A DNA stretch of 64,000 nucleotides from Gemmatimonadota bacterium (GTDB lineage Bacteria; Gemmatimonadota; Gemmatimonadetes; Longimicrobiales; Longimicrobiaceae). The notes beneath the pieces are model-generated. The model saw only the letters and a program-made list of their open reading frames with translations, was not told where the DNA came from and ran no database searches. The stretch covers positions 1 through 64,000 of the forward strand of contig JAQBQD010000025.1 in assembly GCA_028287185.1 (NCBI GenBank). Direction: 5' to 3'. Of this stretch, positions 1-8,100 are shown in pieces. Every line of letters starts with the position of its first letter. Position 1 is the stretch's first letter. A program made the position numbers and the translations under genes.

Positions 1-733
1 CCGTCCGCCATGCGCCCGCCGCGGCCGCGGCCGCCAGCGCGGGGACGATCGCCAGCTGCACGGCCATGCGCGCGGGGCGGGCCAGCTCGTCGTACGCCTG
101 CCGCACGCGCTGCGACCAGAACGTCGCCGGGTCGGGCGGAATGCGCCGCACCAGCAGGTCGTCGCGCCGCGCGACGCGCCCGCCCGCGGCCTGGACGGTG
201 CGCACCATCTCCAGGTTCTCGAACAGCACGTCGCCCCGGTAGCCGCCCGTGGCCAGCAGCGCCGAGCGGCGCACGCCGAAGGTGCCCGGCCAGTCCCCGT
301 CCATCGCCCGGTTCAGCAGCTTCCGTCCCGTGTCCCAGCGCGCGTGCCAGGGCAGGGGATGGAAGTAGTTCTGCGGCCGCACCACGTGCGCACCTTCCAG
401 CGCGGCGACCACCGCCTCCAGCGTCCCGCCGTCGTAGCGCACGTCGTCGTCCGCCAGCACCAGCCGCTCGTGCGTGGCGTGGCGCACCCCGGTCAGCACG
501 CCGCTCACCTTGCCGTTGGGCGCGCGCAGGTCTCCGTCCACCGGCACGTGCCGCGCGAAGCCGCCCCAGCGCCGGGCGTGCGCGCGGAACACCTCGTCCG
601 CGGACCCGTCCACCACCAGCAGCTCCGCCCGCTCCGCCACCCGGCGCAGGTATCCATCGAATTCCTCGTCCTCCACCGGGCGCGCGGTGCGGATGGGGAG
701 CACGTAGGTGAACGGCGTCGGTCGGCTCGGCAT
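1..733 (-). CDS. Family 2 glycosyltransferase, C-terminus cut by window edge
   Basis: Reads leftward from an ATG at 731-733 and runs off the left edge, so only the first 244 residues are visible. The N-terminal part has the nucleotide-sugar-binding pattern of GT-A (GT2) enzymes: a hydrophobic strand LLVVDGSAD near residues 39-46 and an acidic metal-binding cluster LVLADDD ending at D95-D97. A mid-protein Trp/Gly-rich stretch WPGTFGVRRSALLATGGYRG and an ENLEM motif fit the acceptor half of GT2 proteins. The last visible part (AVQLAIVPALAAAAAAGAW) looks like a membrane segment. It is divergent from the DUF1003 gene and points away from the polysaccharide locus. Sugar and acceptor cannot be told. 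Confidence 0.8.
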   Translation of the reverse strand, partial: MPSRPTPFTYVLPIRTARPVEDEEFDGYLRRVAERAELLVVDGSADEVFRAHARRWGGFARHVPVDGDLRAPNGKVSGVLTGVRHATHERLVLADDDVRYDGGTLEAVVAALEGAHVVRPQNYFHPLPWHARWDTGRKLLNRAMDGDWPGTFGVRRSALLATGGYRGDVLFENLEMVRTVQAAGGRVARRDDLLVRRIPPDPATFWSQRVRQAYDELARPARMAVQLAIVPALAAAAAAGAWRT

Positions 734-1052
734 GCGTCGGCGGCAGATCGGGAAGGGGAGAGTGTCGTGCCGGTCCGTTTGCAAGTTCCCGTCCCCCGGC
801 GTGGTGATCGTCCCATCGAGATCGAGCGCGGCTCTCCCGTCTGATTCCCGCTTCGCATCGACTTCCCTTCCTTCGACGAATGCGCGCCGGAGAAGGGAGG
901 CTCCGCGGGTCGTCTCCTGTGGCTTACGGCCGTGTAAGATTGAGGCGGCGCCTGGATTCTCCGCGGAGTGCGGCACGGGGAGTGCACACACGCGGAGGGA
1001 CGAGGACTCGGTGATACAGCGCGGGCATCCCTGCCCAAGCCCGGAGAACGGA
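734..1052. other. Intergenic region between divergent genes
   Basis: About 320 bases with no convincing gene. A TAAGAT hexamer at 935-940 could be a -10 element for the DUF1003 gene, but the matching -35 (around 912-917) is poor. Short GATCGA-type words occur (for example near 815-830), as in other spacers of this window. Nothing else was recognised. Confidence 0.4.
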
Positions 1053-1688
1053 ATGGAGACGATCCGCAGTGTGGACGCGCTGACCCGGCACAACGTGGAG
1101 ATGATCGCCCGGCTGCAGGCAGCCGGCAACCAGGAGCGCACCACGGGCGAGTCCGTGGCCGACGCGGTGGCGCGCGTGGTGGGGAGCTGGCCGTTCATCA
1201 TCGTCCAGAGCGTCCTCCTGCTGGTGTGGATGGCGCTGAACGCGCTGGCCTGGGTCAGGCACTGGGATCCGTATCCGTTCATCCTGCTCAACCTGGCGCT
1301 CTCGTTCCAGGCGGCGTACGCCAGCCCCATCATCATGATGAGCCAGAACCGGCAGGCCAAGTTGGGCGACCTGCGCAACCTGCTGGACCTGCAGATCAAC
1401 CTGCTGGCCGAGCAGGAGAGCACCGAGACGCTGCGCCTGCTGCGGATACTCTGCGAGAAGCAGGGCGTGGACGTGGACCGGGAGGGATCGCTGCGTGCGC
1501 TGGAGCAGGCCACCCAGCCCGAGAACCTGATCAAGCAGATCGAACACGCCGAGGCCCGGCACTCGGGGAAGGAGGAGCCCGCCTCCTCCGGCACGGCCGG
1601 CCCCGCCGGGGACGCGCCCGACGGTGCCGACGGCACGGAGGACGGCGCCTCCGCCGGGGACGATCGCGGCCCCGACCCGGCGGACTGA
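1053..1688 (+). CDS. DUF1003 family membrane protein
   Basis: 211-residue predicted inner-membrane protein. The start is the ATG at 1053, preceded by a GGAGAACGG ribosome-binding sequence; the open frame extends further upstream but without family similarity. DUF1003 hallmarks are clear: SWPFIIVQSVLLLVWMALN (first membrane segment, residues about 45-63), WDPYPFILLNLALSFQAAYA (second, about 70-90) and then MSQNRQ. A charged region with a coiled-coil look follows, and the tail from about residue 165 is low-complexity, rich in Gly, Ala, Asp and Pro. The molecular role of DUF1003 is unknown. The magnesium transporter gene downstream has the same orientation but is about 150 bases away, so co-transcription is possible but unproven. 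Confidence 0.88.
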   Translation: METIRSVDALTRHNVEMIARLQAAGNQERTTGESVADAVARVVGSWPFIIVQSVLLLVWMALNALAWVRHWDPYPFILLNLALSFQAAYASPIIMMSQNRQAKLGDLRNLLDLQINLLAEQESTETLRLLRILCEKQGVDVDREGSLRALEQATQPENLIKQIEHAEARHSGKEEPASSGTAGPAGDAPDGADGTEDGASAGDDRGPDPAD

Positions 1689-1837
1689 GCGGTCGCGCCG
1701 GCAACGCCCGTGTCGGCCCGCTCCGGCGCGCCGGCGGAGCGGATCGCTTGCGCCCACTTCGCGCGCCCGGCGGCGCGCGACGATCCCATCCTCCGCCCCC
1801 GACGCTTCCATGCCCACCCATCCCCCGCCCGCGCCCG

Positions 1838-3190
1838 ATGTACCTGCTGGCGGGCGACCCCGCCGAGCTGGCCGAGACGGTGGCCGCCGTGCGCGACGCC
1901 GACGTGGCCGAGGCGCTGAACGCGCTGCCGCCGCAGGCCGCCGCGCGGGTGCTGGCGGCGCTGCCGTTCGATCAGGCCGTGCAGGTGCTGGACGAGCCCG
2001 AGCTGGAGCAGGAGGAGGAGATCTTCGCCTGCCTGGACGACCGCACGGCCGGCGCGCTGATCGAGGCGATGAGCGCCGACCAGCGCGCCGACCTGTTCCG
2101 CGAGCTGCCCCCGCAGGACCGCGCCCGCCTGATCCGCACGCTGGAGCCGCAGACGGCCGAGGCGCTGGAAGTGCTGCTGAAGTACCCGCGCCACTCCGCC
2201 GGCGGCATCATGACCACCGAGCTGACCCAGGTGCCCGAGGGCTGGACGGTGGAGCAGGCGCTGAGGCACGTGGCCGAGGTGGGCCGCGCCCGGGAGACGG
2301 TGTACGCCATCTACGTGCACCGCGAGGACGGCCGCCTCGTGAACGTGGTGTCGCTGCGCGAGCTCATGGTGGCCGACCGCCACGCCCTGGTCTCGCGCGT
2401 GGGCGACCTGCGCCGCCCGGTGACGGTGGCGCCCCTCACCGACCGCGAGGAGGTGGCGCGCGTCATTAGCAAGTACAACCTGCTGGCGGTGCCGGTGGTG
2501 GACGAGCGCGGCGTGCCCGTGGGCATCGTCACGGTGGACGACGTGATCGACGCCATCGTGGCCGAGCAGACCGAGGACGTGCAGAAGTTCGGCGGCATGG
2601 AGGCGCTGGACGAGCCGTACACGCAGATCGGCTTCGCCAAGATGATCCGCAAGCGCGCCGGGTGGCTCTGCGCGCTCTTCGTGAGCGAGATGCTGACGGC
2701 CACCGCCATGCAGCACTTCCAGGGGGAGCTGGAGCGCGCCACGCTGCTGGCGATGTTCATCCCCCTGGTGATGAGCTCCGGCGGCAACTCCGGCTCGCAG
2801 GCCACCTCGCTCATCATCCGCTCGCTGGCGCTGCGCGAGATCCGCCTGCGCGACTGGTGGCGCGTGGCGCTGCGCGAGCTGCCCACCGGCATCACCCTGG
2901 GCGCCATCCTGGGGGTGATCGGCGTCGTGCGCATCCTGCTCTGGCAGCGCCTGGGGCTGTTCGACTACGGGCCGCACCACGCGCTGGTGGCGCTCACCAT
3001 CGGGTGCGCGCTGGTGGGGATCGTGGGATTCGGCTCGCTGGCGGGCAGCATGCTTCCCTTCCTGCTCAAGCGCCTGGGCTTCGACCCCGCCAGCGCCTCG
3101 GCGCCCTTCGTCGCCACGCTGGTGGACGTCACGGGGCTGGTGATCTACTTCTCCGTGGCCTACGTCATCCTGCGCGGCACGCTGCTCTGA
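1838..3190 (+). CDS. mgtE: Magnesium transporter MgtE
   Basis: 450 residues, the usual MgtE length. The order is standard: an N-terminal superhelical MgtE_N domain rich in ALPP and LLKYP-type repeats (to about residue 130, with RELPPQDRARLI and YPRHSAGGIMT), a CBS pair (about 130-255, ending VVDERGVPVGIVTVDDVIDAI), a linker helix and five membrane helices. The pore signature is present: PLVMSSGGNSGSQATSLIIRS, then GSLAGSMLPFLLKRLGFDPA and a final helix with TLVDVTGLVIYF. In the known family, cytosolic Mg2+ bound between the CBS and N domains closes the channel. The ATG at 1838 is chosen because the fold begins there; no good ribosome-binding site precedes it, so a nearby alternative start remains possible. 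Confidence 0.95.
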   Translation: MYLLAGDPAELAETVAAVRDADVAEALNALPPQAAARVLAALPFDQAVQVLDEPELEQEEEIFACLDDRTAGALIEAMSADQRADLFRELPPQDRARLIRTLEPQTAEALEVLLKYPRHSAGGIMTTELTQVPEGWTVEQALRHVAEVGRARETVYAIYVHREDGRLVNVVSLRELMVADRHALVSRVGDLRRPVTVAPLTDREEVARVISKYNLLAVPVVDERGVPVGIVTVDDVIDAIVAEQTEDVQKFGGMEALDEPYTQIGFAKMIRKRAGWLCALFVSEMLTATAMQHFQGELERATLLAMFIPLVMSSGGNSGSQATSLIIRSLALREIRLRDWWRVALRELPTGITLGAILGVIGVVRILLWQRLGLFDYGPHHALVALTIGCALVGIVGFGSLAGSMLPFLLKRLGFDPASASAPFVATLVDVTGLVIYFSVAYVILRGTLL

Positions 3191-3288
3191 CCCGGTCCGG
3201 GCGCCCCGCGCGCCGCGAAGCGGACAACTTCTTTGCCCGCAACGCGTAGCGGGACGCGCGCCTTGCCCGCGAGAACGGCCGCGGCACC

Positions 3289-3317
3289 TTGACTGCTCCC
3301 CGTTTCGGGAGTAGTCT
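3289..3317 (+). promoter_or_regulatory. Promoter with internal palindrome, polysaccharide locus
   Basis: TTGACT (3289-3294) and TAGTCT (3312-3317) are separated by exactly 17 bases, 102 bases upstream of the first polysaccharide gene. The stretch 3291-3316 is an inverted repeat: arms GACTGCTCCC and GGGAGTAGTC around a 6-base centre, with one mismatch (G against T). A palindrome filling the -35/-10 spacer is a typical repressor site, so this is a likely operator as well as a promoter. A hairpin in RNA is less likely because the site lies upstream of the expected transcription start. Confidence 0.55.
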
Positions 3318-3418
3318 GGTATCCGTCCCTCTCCACTGACGGCCCCGCGGCGCCCCGGCTCCGCCCGCGTTCCGCGGCTCTCCGGCTTTCTTCTTTCGCG
3401 CGGATCCCTTCTCCGTCC

Positions 3419-4954
3419 GTGCCACAAGGCATCCTGGTGCCCGTCCTTCCCGCCGTCTTCCTGGTGTCCGTCGCGGCCGCGCTGCTGGTGACGCCGGTGG
3501 TGGTCCGCCTCGCCGCCCGCTTCGGCGTGTACGGCGTGTCGCGCACGCCGCGCGGCGCCGACGTTCCGCGCGTGCCGCGGCTGGGCGGCATCGCGGTGTG
3601 CCTGGCGATGTCGGCGGGCGTCTCGGCGGCCATCCTGCTGGCCCGCTCCGGGCCCGGCTTCCACGACGACCCCACGCGCTTCTTCGCGCGGCTGCTGGCG
3701 TGCGCGGGGTTCCTCTTCCTCGTGGGGCTGGTGGACGACCTGGCCGACCTGTCGCCCGGCCGCAAGCTGGCGGCGCAGACGGGCGCGGCGGTGATGGTGT
3801 ACGCGCTGGGCTTCCGGGTGGAGGTCCTGAGCTTCGGCGGGCCGGCGGAGCTGCACGTGGGCATGCTGGCGCTGCCGCTCACGGTGCTCTGGATCGTGGG
3901 CGTCACCAACGCCTTCAACCTGATCGACGGGATGGACGGGCTGGCGACGGGCATCGCCATCGTGGCGCTGGCCACCACCTTCGTGGTGGCGTGGGTGCTG
4001 GGCAACGGCGAGGTGGCGCTGGCGTGCGCGGCGCTGGGGGGCGCGCTGCTGGGCTTCCTGCGCTACAACCTGCGGCCGGCGCGCATCTTCCTGGGCGACT
4101 CGGGGAGCCTGTTCGTGGGCTTCATGCTGGCCGTCCTCTCGGTGCACGGCAGCACCAAGAGCGCCACCGCCGTGCTGGCCGTGGTGCCGCTGCTGGTGCT
4201 GGCCCTGCCGCTGCTGGACACGGGGCTCGCCATCCTGCGCCGCTGGCTGCGCGGAGTGCCCGTCTTCGGAGCGGACGAGCGCCACCTGCACCACCGGCTG
4301 CTCGCCATCGGCCTCACCCACCGGCGCACGGTCGCCGTGCTGTACGTGGCCGCCATCGCCCTGGCCGTGCTGGCGCTGGTGCTGGCCTTCGCGCCGCCGC
4401 TGGTGGTGGCGGTGACGGCGGCCGTGGGCGCGGCGGCCACGCTGGCGCTGCTGCTGGCGGGGGTGAAGCGCCTGCAGTACCACGAGTTCGCGGAAGCGGG
4501 AATGGTGCTCGGCTCGGTCGTCATCCGCCTGCGCCGGGTCATCCAGGACCAGATCCACGCCCGCGACGTGGCCTCCCTGCTGCGCGTGGCCGAGACGCTG
4601 GACCACGTGCGCGCCATCCTCACCGACAACGCCAACGCGCTCGGCTTCTTGTCCCTGGAGCTGTGCCGGCCCGACGACGACGACCTGGCCCGCGCAGGCC
4701 TGCCGCCCATCCCCGGGCGCGGCCCCTGGAAGCTGGAGTATCCCGTGCACCTGGCCCGCGGCGCGGCGGACGCGTACGTGCTGCGCCTGTGGTGCCACCA
4801 GGAGAACGGCTTCCGGCTGATGGGCACCGAGCGCGCGGTGGTGATCCTGGCCGAGGCCGTGCACGCCTGGAGCGAGCGCGCCCCCGCCGCCCACGCCCCC
4901 CGCGCCCTGTCGCTCGCCGAGCCGTCCCCCTTCGACGCCCGCGCCGCCTCCTGA
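3419..4954 (+). CDS. WecA/MraY-family undecaprenyl-phosphate sugar-1-phosphate transferase
   Basis: Polyprenyl-phosphate phosphoglycosyltransferase, predicted to load the first sugar-1-phosphate onto undecaprenyl phosphate in the inner membrane and so start the polysaccharide repeat unit. The multi-spanning N-terminal part carries the family motifs: VDDLAD (V105-D110), NAFNLIDGMDGLATG (N164 onward), LGDSGSLFVGF (near 225) and HLHHRL near 288, the Mg2+ and UDP-sugar binding loops. The start is the GTG at 3419. At 511 residues it is longer than typical WecA/TagO (about 350). The last 130-150 residues form a soluble domain (RRVIQDQIHARDVASLLRVA, then an alpha/beta stretch ending near residue 490) that I do not recognise. 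It is first in the polysaccharide operon and sits next to the palindromic promoter. Confidence 0.9.
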   Translation: MPQGILVPVLPAVFLVSVAAALLVTPVVVRLAARFGVYGVSRTPRGADVPRVPRLGGIAVCLAMSAGVSAAILLARSGPGFHDDPTRFFARLLACAGFLFLVGLVDDLADLSPGRKLAAQTGAAVMVYALGFRVEVLSFGGPAELHVGMLALPLTVLWIVGVTNAFNLIDGMDGLATGIAIVALATTFVVAWVLGNGEVALACAALGGALLGFLRYNLRPARIFLGDSGSLFVGFMLAVLSVHGSTKSATAVLAVVPLLVLALPLLDTGLAILRRWLRGVPVFGADERHLHHRLLAIGLTHRRTVAVLYVAAIALAVLALVLAFAPPLVVAVTAAVGAAATLALLLAGVKRLQYHEFAEAGMVLGSVVIRLRRVIQDQIHARDVASLLRVAETLDHVRAILTDNANALGFLSLELCRPDDDDLARAGLPPIPGRGPWKLEYPVHLARGAADAYVLRLWCHQENGFRLMGTERAVVILAEAVHAWSERAPAAHAPRALSLAEPSPFDARAAS

Positions 4955-4994
4955 CGCCGCCCCGCCCGCCGGCCCCCCTTGCCCCGCCACGCCC

Positions 4995-6197
4995 GTGAGG
5001 ATCGCGTTCCTGGCCGCCTCGGGCGAGACGGGCGGCGCCGAGCGCAGCCTGCTGGACGTGGCGGCGTCGCTCCTGCGCGCGCGCCCGGCGTGGACGCCGG
5101 CCCTCGTGGTGCCCGCGGACGGCTCGCTGGCGGCGGAGGCGCGGGTGCTGGGGGTGGAGGTGCGCGTGCTGCCGTTCCCCCCGCGCGTGGAGTCGCTGGG
5201 GGACGCGGGCGATGCCGGCGCGCTCGCGCGCATCGCCTCGCTCGCGGCCGCCGTTCCCGCCGCGCTGGCGTACGCGCGCACCCTCCGCCGCACGCTCGCG
5301 GAGCTGCGGCCGGACGTGGTGCACTCCAACGGGCTGAAGACGCATCTCCTTGCCGCCCGCGCCGCGCCGCGCGGCGTTCCGCTGATCTGGCACATGCACG
5401 ACTACCTGGGCGGCCGTCCGGTCATGGCGCGCCTGCTCCGCGCCGCTTCGGGCCGCTGCGCCCAGCTCGTCGCGAACTCGCAGAGCGTCGCCGTGGACGC
5501 GCGCGCCGTGCTGGGCGCGCGCGTTCCCATCGACGTCGTGCACAACGCGGTGGACCTCGCCCGCTTCCATCCGGACGGCCCGCGGATGGACCTCGACGCG
5601 GCGTCGGGCCTGCCGCCCGCGCCGGCCGAGACGGTCCGCGTGGGGCTGGTGGCGACGATGGGCGTGTGGAAGGGGCACGACCTCTTTCTCCGCGCGCTGG
5701 CGCTGCTGCCGGCGGAGCTTTCCGTGCGCGGGTACGTCGTGGGCGGCGGGATCTATCGCACGGCGGGGAGCGAGGTGTCGGTGGATGCGCTCCGTGCGCT
5801 GGCGGCGGACCTGGGCCTGGAGGCGCGGGTCGGCTTCACGGGCCGGGTGGACGACGCGGCGGCGGCCATGCGCGCGCTGGACGTGGTGGTGCACGCCAGC
5901 ACGCGGCCCGAGCCGTTCGGCCTGGTGATCGCGGAGGGGATGGCGTGCGGGCGCGCGGTGGTGGTGAGCCACGAGGGCGGCGCGGCCGAGATCGTGCGCG
6001 ACGGCGTGGACGCGATCGGGTTCGAACCCCGGGACGCTGCCTCTCTCGCGGACCGCATGGCCCGCCTCGCCGCGGATGCGGGGCTTCGGGCGAGGCTCGG
6101 CGCGGCGGCGCGGGAGGCGGCGGTGGAGCGGTTCGATCCCGATCGCCTGGCCGCGCAGCTCGTACCCGTCTACGCCCGGCTGACGGGGGGCGGGTGA
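4995..6197 (+). CDS. Family 4 glycosyltransferase (1)
   Basis: 400-residue GT-B enzyme. The N-terminal Rossmann half starts MRIAFLAASGETGGAERSLLDVAASL, with a glycine-rich phosphate loop. The acceptor side has DVVHSNGLKTHLLA and LIWHMHDYLGG. The C-terminal nucleotide-sugar half shows VGLVATMGVWKGHDLFLRAL, VGFTGRVDD and the GT4 donor-site pattern RPEPFGLVIAEGMACGRAVV (acidic residues E and E seven apart). It starts at a GTG (4995) 40 bases after the WecA-like gene, and its stop overlaps the next start by one base (TGATG). It is a predicted cytoplasmic, membrane-associated enzyme adding one sugar to the lipid-linked repeat unit. Specificity is unknown. Confidence 0.9.
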   Translation: MRIAFLAASGETGGAERSLLDVAASLLRARPAWTPALVVPADGSLAAEARVLGVEVRVLPFPPRVESLGDAGDAGALARIASLAAAVPAALAYARTLRRTLAELRPDVVHSNGLKTHLLAARAAPRGVPLIWHMHDYLGGRPVMARLLRAASGRCAQLVANSQSVAVDARAVLGARVPIDVVHNAVDLARFHPDGPRMDLDAASGLPPAPAETVRVGLVATMGVWKGHDLFLRALALLPAELSVRGYVVGGGIYRTAGSEVSVDALRALAADLGLEARVGFTGRVDDAAAAMRALDVVVHASTRPEPFGLVIAEGMACGRAVVVSHEGGAAEIVRDGVDAIGFEPRDAASLADRMARLAADAGLRARLGAAAREAAVERFDPDRLAAQLVPVYARLTGGG

Positions 6198-7321
6198 TGC
6201 GCGTCCTTCACCTGTACAGCGGCAACCGGTACGGCGGCATCGAATCCGTGCTCGTCACCCTCGCCCGCCACCGCGCGCAGGCGCCGGAGATGGAGCCCGT
6301 CTTCGCGCTGGCGTTCGAGGGGCGCGTGGCCGGCGAGCTTCGGAACGCCGGTGGCGAAGTCCACGTGGTCGGTCCGACGCGGCTGTCGCGTCCGGTCAGC
6401 GTGTGGCGCACGCGCCGCCGCCTTTCCGCACTGCTCGCGGCCGGCGGATTCGACGTGGCGCTGGCGCACGCGCCGTGGTCGATGGCCGTCTACGGACCCG
6501 CAGTCCGCCGGCACGCGCTGCCGCTGGCGTTCTGGATGCACGACGCTGTGGGCGCGGGCGACCGCGTGGAGCGCCGGGCCCGCCGCGTGCGGCCGGCGCT
6601 CGCGCTCTGCAACAGCGCGTTCACCGCGTCCACGCTGCCCCGCATCTACCCGGACGTGCCGGCGGAGGTCGTGCACCCCCCCGTCCCGCCGCCACCCGCG
6701 TTCGATCGCGCGAGGGTGCGTGCGCAGGTTCACGCGGAACTGTCGACGGCCGCGGAGGACGTGGTGGTGGTGCAGGTGGGGCGGATGGAGGCGTGGAAGG
6801 GGCACGCGCGGCTGCTGGCGGCGCTCGGGAGCCTGCGGGACGTGGACGGATGGACGGCGTGGATCGTCGGCGGGGCGCAGCGTACGGAGGAGGCGGCGTA
6901 CGTCGAGGAGCTTCGACGGACGGCGGCGGCGCTGGGGATCGCCGATCGGATCCGATTCACAGGCGAGCGGGCGGACGTGGCGCGCGTTCTCGCCGCGGCG
7001 GACGTGGCGTGCCAGCCGAACGCGTCGCCGGAGCCGTTCGGCGTGGCGATCGTGGAGGCGCTGTATGCCAGTCTCCCGGTGGTCGCCACCGCCAGCGGAG
7101 GCGCGTTGGAGATCGTCACGCCGGAGTGCGGAGCCCTGGTCCCGCCGGACGACGTGGCGGCGCTCTCGGGCTCGCTCCGACGGCTCTTCGTGGACGTGGA
7201 TGAACGGAATCGGCTCGCCGCCGCCGGCCCCGCCCGCGCTTGCGCCGTCGCGGACGTGGGCGCGACGATGCGGAAGCTGGCGCACGCGCTGGCGGCGATC
7301 AGCCGAAAGGCGGAGGCTTGA
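6197..7321 (+). CDS. Family 4 glycosyltransferase (2)
   Basis: 374 residues, GT-B fold. The start ATG at 6197 overlaps the upstream stop by one base. N-terminal half: MRVLHLYSGNRYGGIESVLVTL, the glycine-rich loop, followed by LPLAFWMHDAVGAGD. C-terminal half: VQVGRMEAWKGHARLLAALG, IRFTGERADVARVLAAADV and the donor motif SPEPFGVAIVEALYASLPVV. It is related to, but clearly distinct from, the preceding enzyme, suggesting old tandem duplication and divergence. The stop overlaps the next ATG by one base. Predicted to act at the cytoplasmic membrane face on the growing lipid-linked oligosaccharide. Confidence 0.9.
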   Translation: MRVLHLYSGNRYGGIESVLVTLARHRAQAPEMEPVFALAFEGRVAGELRNAGGEVHVVGPTRLSRPVSVWRTRRRLSALLAAGGFDVALAHAPWSMAVYGPAVRRHALPLAFWMHDAVGAGDRVERRARRVRPALALCNSAFTASTLPRIYPDVPAEVVHPPVPPPPAFDRARVRAQVHAELSTAAEDVVVVQVGRMEAWKGHARLLAALGSLRDVDGWTAWIVGGAQRTEEAAYVEELRRTAAALGIADRIRFTGERADVARVLAAADVACQPNASPEPFGVAIVEALYASLPVVATASGGALEIVTPECGALVPPDDVAALSGSLRRLFVDVDERNRLAAAGPARACAVADVGATMRKLAHALAAISRKAEA

Positions 7322-8100
7322 TGGAGGGCGGAACGGGAGGGCGGGGAAGTCGAACGACGGACGAGAACGCATCGACCGGCCGCGTCTCGCAGGCCGCGGA
7401 CGGGGCGCATTCCACCGATCTGCCCCCCGCCGGCGTGCGTGCGGCGGTGGAGGAGCGCGCGCGCCGCAGCCTGGGCGGCAGCGAGGACGCCATCCACGCG
7501 CTCGTCGCCGGCGCGGCGCGGGCGCGGCACGCGGGTGGCGGAACCCTGGTGGACGTCGGCTGCGGAACGGGCGCGCTGTGGGGCCGCCTGGCGGAGCGCT
7601 TCGACCGCTACGTCGGCGTGGATGCCGCGCGCTACGACGGGTTCCCGGCCGACGGCGAGCTCGTGCTGGCCGACCTGGACGCGCCGGAGCTTCCCCTGCC
7701 GGCCGGCGCCGCGGACGTGGTGGCGGCGGTGGAGACCATCGAGCACCTGGAGAACCCGCGCGCCTTCGTCCGCTCGCTCGCCCGGCTGGCCCGGCCCGGC
7801 GGGTGGATCATCGTCACCACGCCCAACCAGCTCTCGCTGCTGAGCAAGGCCACGCTGCTGCTGAAGAACCGCTTCAACGCCTTCCAGGACGCGTCGTATC
7901 CCGCGCACCTCACGGCGCTGCTGGAGGTCGACCTGCGCCGCATCGCGGCGGAATGCGGGCTCACGGAGATCGCGATCGAGTACACGGGCAGCGGCCGCGT
8001 CCCGGGCACGGGGCGCCACCATCCCGCCGCGCTGGCCCGCCGCTTTCCGCGCGCGCTGTCGGACAACGTGCTGCTCGCCGCGCGGAAGCCGCATGCTTGA
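7321..8100 (+). CDS. Class I SAM-dependent methyltransferase (Methyltransf_11 type)
   Basis: 259 residues. The start ATG at 7321 shares its first base with the upstream stop. About 35 residues of polar, low-complexity sequence precede the fold. Motif I is GTLVDVGCGTGALWGRLA (near residues 75-92), then an acidic residue at the end of strand 2 (YVGVDAARYDG), DVVAAVETIEHLENPRAFV and the post-motif loop RLARPGGWIIVTTPN. This is a small-molecule or sugar methyltransferase pattern. In this locus it is expected to put methyl groups on sugars or on another polysaccharide substituent; the target is not visible. It overlaps the next gene by 8 bases. Confidence 0.88.
   Translation: MEGGTGGRGSRTTDENASTGRVSQAADGAHSTDLPPAGVRAAVEERARRSLGGSEDAIHALVAGAARARHAGGGTLVDVGCGTGALWGRLAERFDRYVGVDAARYDGFPADGELVLADLDAPELPLPAGAADVVAAVETIEHLENPRAFVRSLARLARPGGWIIVTTPNQLSLLSKATLLLKNRFNAFQDASYPAHLTALLEVDLRRIAAECGLTEIAIEYTGSGRVPGTGRHHPAALARRFPRALSDNVLLAARKPHA

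Noticed and set aside
10-711. Arg/Pro-rich plus-strand open frame at the left edge
   Set aside because: Antisense to the truncated GT2 gene, whose motifs (LVLADDD) are convincing.
5990-6025. GGGTTCGAACCCCGG resembling a tRNA T-arm
   Set aside because: It lies inside the GT4 coding frame and no acceptor stem or anticodon arm can be drawn around it.
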